Positions 8,369 to 16,812 of a DNA stretch of 34,616 nt are shown piece by piece. Within the stretch, counting starts at the first letter, position 1, and the number at the start of each line of letters is the position of its first letter. This DNA comes from Frankia nepalensis. GTDB taxonomy: Bacteria; Actinomycetota; Actinomycetes; Frankiales; Frankiaceae. A program made the translations under genes and the position numbers. The stretch lies in NCBI RefSeq assembly GCF_016786325.1, contig NZ_JADWYU010000171.1, positions 1 to 34,616 on the forward strand, given 5' to 3'. The notes beneath the pieces are model-generated. The model was not told where the DNA came from, did no database searches, and was given only the letters and a program-made list of their open reading frames with translations.

Positions 8369-9232
8369 GTGACGACGGTGGGAATCGCGACAGGCGCGGG
8401 ACGCGGAATGGGACGGGCGTGCGCCGCGCGGCTCGCCGACACGGTCGACGTGTTGCTGTTGGTCGACCGTGACGAACGGGCCGCGGCCGAAACGGCGGCA
8501 GTTCTCTCCGGCTCTGAGCGGCGAGCTCAGGTCAACGTCGTCGCGCTGGACATCACCGACGGCGACGCGGTGAGGGGCCTGGCGTCGCGGGTATCCGAAC
8601 TGGGCCGGCTGCGCGCTGTCGCGCACGCCGCCGGCATCTCACCGACGATGGGGGACTGGCGCCAGATCCTGACCGTCGACCTCGTCGGCAGCGCCCTGCT
8701 GACCGAGGCGCTCGCGCCGCTCGCGACCGCCGGCACCGCCGTCGTGTGTTTCGCCTCCATGGCGCCGCTGCTCGAAGGAGGACGCGGGAATCCCGACGCC
8801 GAAACGGTCCTGGGCGACCCGCTCGACCCACACTTCCTGGAGCGGCTGCACGCCGCGCTGGGACTGGTGATCGAGAGTCCGGGGATCGCCTATACCTGGG
8901 CCAAACGGGGCGTGTACCGGCTCGTCGAACGCGAGGCGGTGCGGTTCGGCCGCGCCGGCGGCCGGATCTGCTCCGTCTCGCCTGGCATCATCGACACGCC
9001 CATGGGGCGGCAGGAGGCAGCGTCCCGCTCGACCAACGACCGCCTGGCGCGGCGGACACCGCTTGGGCGCGAGGGCCACCCCGACGAGGTCGCGTCCGCC
9101 GTGGCCTTCCTCCTGTCCGACGAGGCGAGCTTCATCAACGGCATCGACATCCTCGTCGACGGAGGCGTGGTCGCTGCCCTGCGATCCGCCCGGCCCGCCG
9201 GGTCGGAACAGTCAGCCCTGCTGCCCAGGTGA
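8369..9232 (+). CDS. SDR oxidoreductase
   Basis: A 287-residue short-chain dehydrogenase/reductase. MTTVGIATGAGRGMGRACAA supplies the TGxxxGxG cofactor motif; HAAGIS replaces the usual NNAG. YTWAKRGV holds the YxxxK pair, and the C-terminal half ends with SPGIIDTPMG and the usual INGIDILVDGG. It is the same SDR branch as the protein at 18421-19245: both have an insertion before the catalytic Tyr and share the ending DILVDGG/DLLVDGGxV. GTG 8369 is chosen because GGAAGGG ends eight bases before it; GTG 8363 is too close to that site. A short hairpin follows at 9281. The substrate is unknown, plausibly a steroid-like or alicyclic alcohol as for other actinobacterial members. Confidence 0.83.
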   Translation: MTTVGIATGAGRGMGRACAARLADTVDVLLLVDRDERAAAETAAVLSGSERRAQVNVVALDITDGDAVRGLASRVSELGRLRAVAHAAGISPTMGDWRQILTVDLVGSALLTEALAPLATAGTAVVCFASMAPLLEGGRGNPDAETVLGDPLDPHFLERLHAALGLVIESPGIAYTWAKRGVYRLVEREAVRFGRAGGRICSVSPGIIDTPMGRQEAASRSTNDRLARRTPLGREGHPDEVASAVAFLLSDEASFINGIDILVDGGVVAALRSARPAGSEQSALLPR

Positions 9233-9280
9233 TGACCGGCGGGCCGGCCCGATCCGGCGGGCTGGCCAGGAGACCACGCA

Positions 9281-9300
9281 ACGGGCTCGCCGGAGCCCGT
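9281..9300 (+). terminator. Short hairpin after the SDR
   Basis: ACGGGCTC pairs perfectly with GAGCCCGT around GCCG, about 50 bases after the SDR stop. It is GC-rich and without a T run. It is a plausible terminator separating the SDR from the Asp-box gene. Confidence 0.5.
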
Positions 9301-9337
9301 CACATCGCCGGATCGATCGCACCGCGACAAGCGGTGA

Positions 9338-9359
9338 ACTGATCGAACATTCGATCAGT
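9338..9359. promoter_or_regulatory. 22-bp palindrome, probable operator
   Basis: ACTGATCGAA, two central bases CA, then TTCGATCAGT form a perfect 10-2-10 inverted repeat, about 155 bases upstream of the Asp-box gene. Its size and symmetry suit a dimeric regulator of the TetR or similar type. It is more AT-rich than the surroundings and has no loop long enough for a good RNA hairpin. The remaining 9360-9513 shows a purine-rich ribosome-binding site just before the gene and nothing else. Confidence 0.55.
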
Positions 9360-9513
9360 AACGCGCCACATGGTGCCGCTGAACGCGCGGGCAGAACTGG
9401 AATCCGCAAGCCCGACCAACTCCACGAATCCTGTGACGAGTGGTGTGGGCGGCTGCCGCCCGTGAACCTGTGGCCTGAATGAACCGAACGAAAACGGCAG
9501 AGAGGAGAAAGCT

Positions 9514-10884
9514 GTGATGTCGCCAAAGGGTTCTTCCGGGACAAGGGCGAAACGGGGGGTGTTGGTCATGGGCTTAGGCCTGAGTCTGGGCCTGGTCTTA
9601 CCCGTCTCGGTGAGCAGCGCGCAGACGGGCCCCGCCGCCGACGTCGCAAGGGGTGGCCCCAAGGGGATCGTCGAGGTCAACGTCGCGAATGTCCCGGGCC
9701 GGGACAACGGGCAGCCCGCCGTGGCGGTCAGCCCGAAGAACCGGAACAACGTGGTCGTCGTCTCGACGAACCACAGGCAGGGCGTCGGCACGTCCGACAA
9801 GTACCACTGCTTCGTCGCCTACTCCAGGGACGGAGGCGAGAACTGGACAGAGACGCCCTGGCCCTATGGCAATCGAGCCATGTGCGGTGACCCGAACCTG
9901 GTCGTCGACGCACACGGGATCTTCTACCTCGCCTTCAACCGGTTGGGCTGCGAGCCAGGCGTGCCTACAACCGGGTCACCCGGCAACTGCAACGGGGTTC
10001 CGAACCACGTGGGGGTCGCCAGGTCGCTCGACGGCGGCCGCACCTGGTCGACTCCCGTGGACACGCCCCTGGTCATCTCCAGCACCCCGAGGCTGAGGGT
10101 GGACACGGCCACCGGCTGGGTCTACGCGATCGGCGGATCCGCGCCTTCCGCCCCGCACGCGGTCTCGATCAGCAAGGACCGCGGTCTCACCTGGGGCCCG
10201 GCGGGCGTACTTCCTTCGCAACCGCTGGGGAACCAGGTCGCCGTCCACGACAAGATCCTGGCGACGGCGACGGGGATGACGGTGGTCAACGGCACTCAGC
10301 TCGTGCCGGCGCAGCCGACGTTCTATGTGAGCCGCGACGGCGGGCAGACCTTCACCTCCTCCCCGGTGACCAACAGCGCGGGCACCCCGGTGCCGCCGGC
10401 CGACGGCGCGCTGGTGCCAAACCCGGGAGCCGGGGTGACCGATCCCATTCCCTGGGTCACGGCCGACCCCACCCGCTCGGGTCGCTTCGCGGTCCTGCTG
10501 CCCAGGGGCGACAACCTGGAGGTGTACACCACCAAGGACGCCGGCCGGACGTGGACCGGCCCGACCGTGATCGCCGCTCCGGGCGCCGCCAAGCCGTGGA
10601 TCGAGTACGGCTCGACGGGCCTGCTCGGCGTCATGTGGCGGACCGCCGCCGTCGACGTGTTCTCCGTCGTCTCGTTCGACGGCGGAAAGAGGTTCAGCAA
10701 GCCGGTGAAGGTCAACCGCGTGGCCCAGCCCTACGGCTCCGACCCCTCCGGGCGCATCGAGGGCGACGAATGGTCCCGGATCACCCTGGACGGCAAGTAC
10801 GCCTACATCAGCTGGTCGGACGCCCGCGCCGGCGGCAGCGACATCGACGGCATCGTGAGCCGGGTTCCGGTGTCGCGCTACTGA
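9514..10884 (+). CDS. Secreted sialidase-like Asp-box (BNR) repeat protein
   Basis: A 456-residue exported beta-propeller protein. A basic start and a hydrophobic stretch (VLVMGLGLSLGLVLPVSVSS) ending near SAQT form a cleavable signal peptide. At least six Asp-box motifs (S-x-D-x-G-x-T-W type) recur: SRDGGENWTE, SLDGGRTWST, SKDRGLTWGP, SRDGGQTFTS, TKDAGRTWTG and SFDGGKRFSK. This is the hallmark of sialidase-superfamily propellers. I do not see a clear catalytic Arg triad, so glycosidase activity is not assured; many such actinobacterial proteins have no known substrate. AGGAG lies 7 bases before GTG 9514 (ATG 9517 is equally possible). It stands alone between an operator-like palindrome and two hairpins. 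Confidence 0.8.
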   Translation: MMSPKGSSGTRAKRGVLVMGLGLSLGLVLPVSVSSAQTGPAADVARGGPKGIVEVNVANVPGRDNGQPAVAVSPKNRNNVVVVSTNHRQGVGTSDKYHCFVAYSRDGGENWTETPWPYGNRAMCGDPNLVVDAHGIFYLAFNRLGCEPGVPTTGSPGNCNGVPNHVGVARSLDGGRTWSTPVDTPLVISSTPRLRVDTATGWVYAIGGSAPSAPHAVSISKDRGLTWGPAGVLPSQPLGNQVAVHDKILATATGMTVVNGTQLVPAQPTFYVSRDGGQTFTSSPVTNSAGTPVPPADGALVPNPGAGVTDPIPWVTADPTRSGRFAVLLPRGDNLEVYTTKDAGRTWTGPTVIAAPGAAKPWIEYGSTGLLGVMWRTAAVDVFSVVSFDGGKRFSKPVKVNRVAQPYGSDPSGRIEGDEWSRITLDGKYAYISWSDARAGGSDIDGIVSRVPVSRY

Positions 10885-10991
10885 TGCGGCCGCTGCCGGC
10901 CATGCGGTGACCTCGAGGGCGAGCAACCGAGGCTTCACCCAGCCCTGACGCGGCCACGGAGGTCGCGCCGGACCGGCTCTCCATGAGCCAA

Positions 10992-11033
10992 CTCGAGAGG
11001 GCCCGGGGCGGGCAACCCCCGGGCCCTCTCGAG
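10992..11033 (+). terminator. Perfect 17-bp hairpin after the Asp-box gene
   Basis: CTCGAGAGGGCCCGGGG and its exact complement enclose an 8-base loop, about 110 bases past the stop codon. It is one of the two strongest inverted repeats in the window and is followed by a second hairpin, suggesting tandem termination. Confidence 0.75.
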
Positions 11034-11071
11034 ACCAGGCCGAGGAGATTTCGACCATCCGGTTCTTCGCG

Positions 11072-11105
11072 CGGGAGGCCAGGGCTGATCAGGCCTGGCC
11101 TCCCG
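11072..11105. terminator. Second hairpin, 12-bp stem
   Basis: CGGGAGGCCAGG pairs with CCTGGCCTCCCG around a 10-base loop. It sits 38 bases behind the previous hairpin and may back it up. The following stretch to 11384 (about 280 bases) shows no gene that I can support; it ends in the promoter of the MBL gene. Confidence 0.6.
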
Positions 11106-11396
11106 TCGTCATACGTCGCAGGTCTTACTCGGCGGAAAAACTAGCCCGCGGCCTCATGCGCCCGCGGCCGGTTATCGGCATGAATGGTGCTGTCAGGAGG
11201 AACGCGGCGAGGACCGCACGCCACCGGACGCCCGGACCGAGCGACCGCCTTTCCTGTGATCCGTCGAAACGCTGGTCCCGAAGACCGCGGTGTGATTGGT
11301 GGAACCCGGCAGCGAGGCCTCGCATTGATGGGGAGATCTCGACCAGCCAGGCCGCGCTCATCCCCGCTCGCCCCGCTCCGCTGGTAGCCTGAAATC

Positions 11397-12317
11397 ATGT
11401 CGACACTCAGATTGGGCGGCGCTCTCGTCGACCGCGTGGCCGAGCAGTCGCTTCCGGTTCCGCTCGGCCTCCTCACCGACGACGCGGCGTTCCTCTCCCG
11501 CCGGGTCGCCCAACTGCCCGGCGGATTCCTGGACCAGGAGTCGATGACCTTCCGGTTCTCGAGTCACAGCTGGGTGCTGGTGGTTGACGGACTCACCGTG
11601 CTCATCGATCCCTGCACCGGCAACGGCCGCAAGGGACGAGGACCCTATTTCGACGACCTGGAGGTGCCGTTTCTGGAGCGGCTCGCCGAGGCCGGAGCGC
11701 CCGCCGACACCGTTGACATCGTCTTCTGCACCCACCTTCATCACGACCACTGCGGCTGGAACACGACGCAGGTCGACGGGACCTGGGTGCCGACCTTCCC
11801 CAACGCGACCTACCTGTTCGTCGACCAGGAGTACCGGCGGTGGGACACCGCGAATCCGGACGAGCACCCCAACGACTTCAATCCCAGCACCTTCGACGAA
11901 TGCGTGCGCCCGATCGTCGACGCGGGCCTGGCCAAGGTCATATCCACACCCTACGTAGTCTCACCGAGCCTGACCGTCGAACCCGCGCCAGGTCACACGG
12001 TGGGGCACACGATGGTCCGCCTTGATTCCGACGGTGTGCTCGCGTACTTCAGCGGAGATGCATTTCACCATCCGGTCCAACTGACTCGACCAGAGCTTCA
12101 TCTGCCCGGGTGCGATGATCTGGCCACCGCGATCGCCACCAGACAGAGCCTGGTACGGCGAGCGCTTGACGAGGGCGCGTTTCTGTTCCCAGCCCATTTT
12201 CCCGCGCCGCACTACGGCCATTTGGCCGACGATGGAGAAGAAGTGTACTTCGTGCCCGGCGGCGCACCGAACGCCGATGACCCGCGGGCCGCCACAGGAG
12301 TCCAGAATCTCGAATAG
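11397..12317 (+). CDS. MBL-fold metallo-hydrolase
   Basis: A 306-residue metallo-beta-lactamase-fold hydrolase, expected to bind two metal ions in the cytosol. The HxHxDH motif is seen in CTHLHHDHCGWN (His113, His115, Asp117, His118), with further ligand positions in PGHTVGHTM, FSGDAFHHPVQ and LFPAHFPAPHYG. It begins like its paralogue at 14180-15058 (MSTLRLGGALVDRV against MSSVKIGAAVVDRV) and matches it throughout. It resembles lactonase/quorum-quenching-like MBL enzymes, but the substrate cannot be told. No ribosome-binding site precedes ATG 11397. A TAGCCT -10-like box ends six bases upstream, so the message may be leaderless. It ends 12 bases from the convergent solute-binding gene. Confidence 0.87.
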   Translation: MSTLRLGGALVDRVAEQSLPVPLGLLTDDAAFLSRRVAQLPGGFLDQESMTFRFSSHSWVLVVDGLTVLIDPCTGNGRKGRGPYFDDLEVPFLERLAEAGAPADTVDIVFCTHLHHDHCGWNTTQVDGTWVPTFPNATYLFVDQEYRRWDTANPDEHPNDFNPSTFDECVRPIVDAGLAKVISTPYVVSPSLTVEPAPGHTVGHTMVRLDSDGVLAYFSGDAFHHPVQLTRPELHLPGCDDLATAIATRQSLVRRALDEGAFLFPAHFPAPHYGHLADDGEEVYFVPGGAPNADDPRAATGVQNLE

Positions 12318-12329
12318 CCTCGACCACCG

Positions 12330-13670
12330 CTAGTTGGGGATGGGGGTGGTGCCGAGGACCTTGTATTCGGCGGGCTGGCCCTTGTCGTCGAGGGTGGTCG
12401 ACAGTCCGCCGCGGACGCAGACGGCTGGAGAATCGGGGACGGCCTTGCCGTTGCAGCGGAACCTGATACCGCCTCCGCCGGGCAGTTCGGTCTCCTTCAT
12501 GGCCTTGATGGTCGAGGTGATGGCGACCGGGGTGATGTCACCGGTGATGCCCTGTGTCGCTGTCTGGAGGCCGGCGAGGAGCATGAACATGATCATGCCG
12601 TCCTGGTTGCTGAGGTCGATGTCCTTGCCGTAGGTCTCGGCGACCGTCGTGAAGAGCCGCATCGAGGGGCTGTCCGGGCCGACTGGCGCGCTGGCGCTGA
12701 TGACCATGCCCTTGAGGGTGTCGCCGAGGACCGACTTGCGGGTGGCATCGGTGATGCACTGGGAGATGCCGCTGATGGTGCCGGTGAAGCCAACAGCCCC
12801 CAGGCCGTTCATGGCGCTTATGCAGAAAGCGTCGTTGCCGATGATGAACACCTGGTCCGAGCCGTTCGCGACGACCTGCTGCATCTGGGGCGTCATGTCG
12901 GCGGTACCGGGGGCGACGCGGACAAGTTCGTAGCCGATGCCGGCCCTCTGGAACAGCGGCGGGGCGACCTCCTGCGCGGAGTGCAGGGCCGCGGGGACGT
13001 CGACGACGATCGCGGAGACCTTCTTGTTGCCCGCGTCCTTGGCGACCTGGATCGCCAGTTCGACGAAGCCGAAGGTCGGGTTGCCCAGTACGAAGGTCGT
13101 CGGGCTGGCCAGCAGAGCTGGCTCGCCCGAGCTGTAGAGCATGACGGGGACCTTGGCGTCGTTCAGCGGCTTCCACGCGGCCTCGACGACGGCGGAGGTG
13201 CCGATGAGGACGGCGGAGACACCATCGTCGACCAGTTGGTTGCCGCAGTCGGCGGCCTTGGACAGGTCGCTGAGGGTCTCGCAGACCGTCACCTCGATGG
13301 GCCGCCCGCCGATCCCGCCCTTGTGCTCGTTGAGGTACTCGACGACGGCCGGGATGACCCGCTTGTCGTTGGTGTGGTCGGCGGTCGGGCTGGCGCCCTC
13401 CGTGATCACACCGATCCTGACCGGTGCGCCGGTCGCCTTGTCGATCGGGCCAAGAACGTCCGCGGCGGCCGCGGAGTCGCCCGCCGCAGGGGTGGAGCCG
13501 TTGTCGTCGGAGCCGCTGCCGCAGGCCGAGACGAAGGCCAGGCTCGCGGCCAGGACGGTGACACCGGCGAGCCGTAACCGGGTCGGGCGGGTGGATGATC
13601 GCATGGATGCGATGGCCGGGAGTGGACGGGTTCCCGCCCCTCGGCCGGTCGTTTGGCGAGTGTGCGACAT
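12330..13670 (-). CDS. Branched-chain-type ABC solute-binding lipoprotein, third paralogue
   Basis: A 446-residue lipoprotein receptor of the same subfamily as 178-1290 and 2350-3654. It shares ADVLGPIDKATGAPVRIG, VEYLNEHKGGIGGRPIEV, APGTADMTPQMQQVVANG, NDAFCISAMNGLGAVGF and the cysteine-bearing end. The signal segment ends FVSAC with Cys50. ATG 13670 is chosen because GAAAGG lies upstream (MSHTRQTTGRG...); ATG at codon 23 is an alternative, and the longer open frame upstream looks non-coding. It lies on the minus strand downstream of an MBL hydrolase and faces the other MBL gene, so receptor and hydrolase may act on the same compound or its ester/lactone. That is inference. No permease or ATPase is nearby. 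Confidence 0.88.
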   Translation of the reverse strand: MSHTRQTTGRGAGTRPLPAIASMRSSTRPTRLRLAGVTVLAASLAFVSACGSGSDDNGSTPAAGDSAAAADVLGPIDKATGAPVRIGVITEGASPTADHTNDKRVIPAVVEYLNEHKGGIGGRPIEVTVCETLSDLSKAADCGNQLVDDGVSAVLIGTSAVVEAAWKPLNDAKVPVMLYSSGEPALLASPTTFVLGNPTFGFVELAIQVAKDAGNKKVSAIVVDVPAALHSAQEVAPPLFQRAGIGYELVRVAPGTADMTPQMQQVVANGSDQVFIIGNDAFCISAMNGLGAVGFTGTISGISQCITDATRKSVLGDTLKGMVISASAPVGPDSPSMRLFTTVAETYGKDIDLSNQDGMIMFMLLAGLQTATQGITGDITPVAITSTIKAMKETELPGGGGIRFRCNGKAVPDSPAVCVRGGLSTTLDDKGQPAEYKVLGTTPIPN

Positions 13671-14179
13671 GTCTTGACCTTTCGTGGGATGGTGAACAAT
13701 TGCGAAGGTCGCCGTGGTGTTTGCCCGTGTTGGCTGGCGCCTCGTGGGGTGATGCATCTTTGGATTCCTGTTCGCTCGTGGCGACTTGCGCTCAGGTCGG
13801 CCGTGGGGCTGGGCGCGAGGTTGTTCCTGATCGCCGGGGTCGCGGTGTGCAGGCACGTAACCGGCGTGAGGGCTGCCGGCGGTTCCTGTGTCCTTAACCC
13901 GCTGGTTCCGAATGGGAGGAGGTGTGCGCCGACTGGCGCAGCTACGAGAAAAGTGGCACGGCTGGAGCCGGAGCGGAGAACAAGACTGCCTGCGTGAGAC
14001 AGGTTGTCACGGAGTGCCCGCGAGGGAAGTCGCGGGTGGCTCACAACCTCGCTCTTGTGAGTTCGCCGACGTCGGTCGATTCGCCGTCGATGTTCGCGAG
14101 GAAGACCGTCGCTGGCCGGCATGGGAGATCTGGGTGATGTCGGGACGGGGCGGCGAGGTTCATGGCCACTGACGATGTT
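13671..14179. other. 509-base gap without a recognisable gene
   Basis: This lies between the MBL stop and the start of the third paralogous receptor. Several open frames cross it on both strands, but none has family-like sequence or a convincing start. It should contain the receptor's promoter and 5' leader; no clear -35/-10 pair or strong palindrome was found by eye. Confidence 0.5.
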
Positions 14180-15058
14180 TCACGGCGCGCCGCCGGGCAG
14201 GAAGCAGACCTCGCTGTCGTCGAGACCTAGCCGGCCGTAGTGTGGTGACGGGAAGTGGGCTGGCAGGACAAACGCCGATTCTTCCTGGAGGCGTTTTACC
14301 AGGGATCTGCGGGTTTCGGTCGCCACGGCCAGGTCGTCACAGCCCGGAAGGTGTAATTCCGGCCGGGCGAACTGGACAGGGTGGTGGAAGGCGTCGCCGG
14401 TGAAGTAGGCGCGTACCCCCTCGGACACCAGACGCAACATGGCGTGCCCGGTGGTGTGTCCCGCGGCCGGCTCGATCGTCAGACTCGACGATATCTGGTA
14501 CGGCGGTGCGACGACCCTGGCCTGTCCGGCTGCCACCACCGGCCGCACACACTGGTCGAAGACGTTCGGGTTGAACGTGTTCGGATTCCGGGACGGGTTC
14601 GCCGGGTCCCAGCGGCGGTACTCCTCCTTGGTGAAGAGGTAGACCGCGTTCGGGAAGGTCGGGACCCAGCGTCCTTTGTCCAGCCGCACGTTCCAGCCGC
14701 AGTGGTCGTGGTGCAGATGGGTGGAGAACACCAGGTTGACCTTCTCGGCGGGTGCTCCCGCTTCCGCCAGCCGTTCCAGGTACGGCGTGTCAAGGTCGTC
14801 GAAGACGGGCGCTTGCCCGAGCCGGCGCCCGTTGCCGGTGCACGGGTCCACCACGACGACCAGGCCATCCACCCGCAGGAGCCAGCTGTGGCATGAGAAC
14901 TGGAACTTGCCCGAGGCCCGGTCCCAGAACCCGGGAGGCAGCGATCCCACCCGTCGGTCGAGAAGCTCCTCGTCCTGGGTGATCGCGTGGAGCGAGGCGG
15001 GGAAGGTCTGCTCTTCCACCCGGTCCACCACCGCGGCACCGATCTTCACCGAGCTCAC
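14180..15058 (-). CDS. MBL-fold metallo-hydrolase, paralogue
   Basis: A 292-residue metallo-beta-lactamase-fold enzyme, clearly paralogous to 11397-12317. The metal motif is in STHLHHDHCGWN, with PAAGHTTGHAML, YFTGDAFHHPVQ and VLPAHFPSPHYGRLG supplying the later ligands. It ends EVCFLPGGAP, shorter than its relative, which has an extra tail. GTG 15058 aligns exactly with the other protein's start; GTG 15049 has the better ribosome-binding site (AAGGTGAG) and may be the true one. It lies 46 bases behind the carboxymuconolactone-decarboxylase-like gene and is probably co-transcribed with it. The substrate is unknown; lactones or esters are typical of the fold. Confidence 0.87.
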   Translation of the reverse strand: MSSVKIGAAVVDRVEEQTFPASLHAITQDEELLDRRVGSLPPGFWDRASGKFQFSCHSWLLRVDGLVVVVDPCTGNGRRLGQAPVFDDLDTPYLERLAEAGAPAEKVNLVFSTHLHHDHCGWNVRLDKGRWVPTFPNAVYLFTKEEYRRWDPANPSRNPNTFNPNVFDQCVRPVVAAGQARVVAPPYQISSSLTIEPAAGHTTGHAMLRLVSEGVRAYFTGDAFHHPVQFARPELHLPGCDDLAVATETRRSLVKRLQEESAFVLPAHFPSPHYGRLGLDDSEVCFLPGGAP

Positions 15059-15104
15059 CTTCGATCTCTTGGGAATGCGCGCGGTGGACGTGTGGCTGGT
15101 GGGT

Positions 15105-15869
15105 TCAGCTGTGTAGCCGGGCCCAGCCGGCCTCGGCGCTGTGCTGGAGGGCCTCGCCCTTGGCGAAGCCGTAGTAGGCGGAGAAGTGCAGGGCGATCTC
15201 GTCCATCTCCGGCTTGGTGATGTCGCCTGATCCGAGCGCGGAGCCGACGTGTGTCTGCAGGGGCATGGGGGAGTCGTCGATGGCGACGCAGGCGACGGTG
15301 ATGATCCGGCGGTCGCGGCGGGTCAGTCCGGGGCGCTGCCAGAGGTGTCCGAAGACGTAGCCGAGGATGCCGGCGTGGGTGTAGGGCGTGTCGGGTGGCG
15401 GCGCGGGTAGCAGGTTGACGTCGATGAACTCCTTGACGCCGCGTTCGAGCCGGGCCTCCCAGTCGTTCAGGCCGAGGGTGGCGTTGTCCAGCGCGGGCCA
15501 GGGCGTCACCCCTTCGCCGCGTTCGGTCTGGATGCGGGCCCACTGTCGGCGGATCACCCCTTCGACATGGGACGCCTTGGGCCATCCGCAGTACACGGCG
15601 AAGTGCAGCACGAACTCGAGGATCTCGGGCAGGGTCAGGTCGCCGCTGCCCAACGCGGCGTAGACGTGGTCGTCGATCGGCTGGGGGGCGTCCGCGGCCG
15701 CGACACAGGTCAGCGTGACTAAGCGCCGGTCACGGCGGCTCAGCCCAGGGCGCGCCCACACCTGGCCGAAGACGAACTCACGGGTTGCCTGCTCGAAGGG
15801 TGTGCTCGCCGCCGGCGGGTCGACGGTCATGACCTCCCGGTAGGTCCGGTCGGTGACTGAGTCGCTCAT
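15105..15869 (-). CDS. Two-domain carboxymuconolactone decarboxylase family protein
   Basis: A 254-residue protein with two CMD/AhpD-like domains in tandem (about residues 25-115 and 160-250). The repeat is visible: FVFGQVWARPGLSRRDRRLV with GYVFGHLWQRPGLTRRDRRI, VTLTCVAAADAPQPIDDHV with ITVACVAIDDSPMPLQTHV, and AALGSGDLTLPEI with SALGSGDITKPEM. The family includes the decarboxylase of the protocatechuate branch and AhpD-like peroxidase partners. Each domain has one Cys rather than the AhpD CxxC pair, which favours a CMD-like rather than a thiol-redox role. It is divergent from the TetR gene, its probable regulator, and lies upstream of the MBL hydrolase. A part in aromatic or lactone breakdown fits but is inferred. 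Confidence 0.85.
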   Translation of the reverse strand: MSDSVTDRTYREVMTVDPPAASTPFEQATREFVFGQVWARPGLSRRDRRLVTLTCVAAADAPQPIDDHVYAALGSGDLTLPEILEFVLHFAVYCGWPKASHVEGVIRRQWARIQTERGEGVTPWPALDNATLGLNDWEARLERGVKEFIDVNLLPAPPPDTPYTHAGILGYVFGHLWQRPGLTRRDRRIITVACVAIDDSPMPLQTHVGSALGSGDITKPEMDEIALHFSAYYGFAKGEALQHSAEAGWARLHS

Positions 15870-15895
15870 GGACGCGCCTCCGCATCAGCGCTGGG

Positions 15896-15952
15896 TAAGA
15901 CGGACGGCTGGACTCTAAGACGGTTGACTGCGCGATGTCCAGATGCTTCGAT
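15896..15952 (+). promoter_or_regulatory. TetR-gene promoter with a pair of direct repeats
   Basis: TTGACT (15924-15929), a 17-base spacer and TTCGAT (15947-15952) form a good promoter, ending six bases before ATG 15959. TAAGACGG occurs twice, at 15896-15903 and 15916-15923, exactly 20 bases (two helical turns) apart, the second abutting the -35. The pair lies between the divergent CMD-like and TetR genes and is a likely binding site for a regulator. Confidence 0.6.
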
Positions 15953-15958
15953 AGCGCC

Positions 15959-16630
15959 ATGCCGGTGGTAGCTCCGTCGACGAAGGAACAGATCGTCCGC
16001 GTGGCAGAGAGGCTGTTCGCTCTGCACGGGATCGAGGGGGTCTCGCTGCGCCAGATCGGGGCGGCGGCCGGGAGTGGCAACAACTCGGCGGTGCAGTACC
16101 ACTTCGGGTCGAAGGACGAACTGATCCGGGCGATCTTCGAGTACCGGCTGGCGTGGCTGCATGAACGGCGCATGCTGCTGATCGCGGAACGCCGTCCGGA
16201 CGATCTGCGCTCGTGGCTCGAGTGCCAGCTAAGGGTGGTGATGGAGCAGAGCGAACGGCCCGGCAGTCACTACCTGAGCTTTGTCGGGATGCTTCGGCAG
16301 TACGGCCGCCGGGACGTTTTTGAGCAGCTGCCGGACGAGATCCGCCAGTCGGCGGTGCGCTTCCAGGAGCGCCTGTCGGGGTTTCTTCCCCACATCGCCC
16401 AGCCGCTGCGGCCCCATCGCATCTCCTGGGCGATGACGTTCATGACCCAGGCAGCCGCGGACCGGGAGCTGGCGCGCGCCGCGGACCGGCCGGTGGTCCC
16501 TTTTGGCGTCGCGGTCACCGACCTGCTCGACGGCCTGGTCGGTTTCCTCTCGGCCCCGGTATCCCCGGCGACCCTCGCCGCCCTCGACGACACTGATCCG
16601 GCCAGCCTGATCTGGCCGCCGTTTCTCTGA
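15959..16630 (+). CDS. TetR-family transcriptional regulator
   Basis: A 223-residue one-domain-plus-ligand-pocket repressor. Residues about 8-55 form the TetR DNA-binding unit: STKEQIVRVAERLFALHGIEG, then SLRQIGAAAGSGNNSAVQYHFG and SKDELIRAIFEYR. The rest is a helical effector domain of unknown ligand. Neither ATG 15935 nor ATG 15959 has a ribosome-binding site. ATG 15959 is chosen because a promoter ends six bases before it, giving a leaderless message. It is divergent from the CMD-like/MBL pair, so those genes and possibly the downstream hydrolase/SDR/P450 set are its probable targets. Confidence 0.88.
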   Translation: MPVVAPSTKEQIVRVAERLFALHGIEGVSLRQIGAAAGSGNNSAVQYHFGSKDELIRAIFEYRLAWLHERRMLLIAERRPDDLRSWLECQLRVVMEQSERPGSHYLSFVGMLRQYGRRDVFEQLPDEIRQSAVRFQERLSGFLPHIAQPLRPHRISWAMTFMTQAAADRELARAADRPVVPFGVAVTDLLDGLVGFLSAPVSPATLAALDDTDPASLIWPPFL

Positions 16631-16662
16631 TGAGACAGGTGACCTTGCGCGATGAGTAGCTC

Positions 16663-16812
16663 GTGAGCGTTGATCTGAGCGGCGCCGTGGTCGTGATCAC
16701 TGGTGGTGGTAGCGGCATCGGACGTGCCCCCGCGCGCGCCCTCGCTCGCCGCGGGTGCCCGCGTGGTGATCGCTGACATCGACGCCGGCCGCGCCCCCTG
16801 GCAGATACCCGT
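16663..16812 (+). pseudogene. N-terminal remnant of an SDR gene
   Basis: GTG 16663 opens SVDLSGAVVVITGGGSGIGRA, a classical SDR nucleotide-binding start. A one-base gain in a GGG run near 16752 then shifts the frame; the other frame restores GARVVIADIDAGRA, the second beta strand with its cofactor-selecting Asp. After about 16800 similarity stops, and no catalytic Ser-Tyr-Lys part follows. It is therefore both frameshifted and truncated, a decayed gene. The remainder of 16813-16936 holds no recognisable coding sequence. Confidence 0.65.

Noticed and set aside
13671..14179. Small genes in the 509-base gap
   Set aside because: Frames exist on both strands, but they lack ribosome-binding sites, family-like sequence and consistent codon bias.
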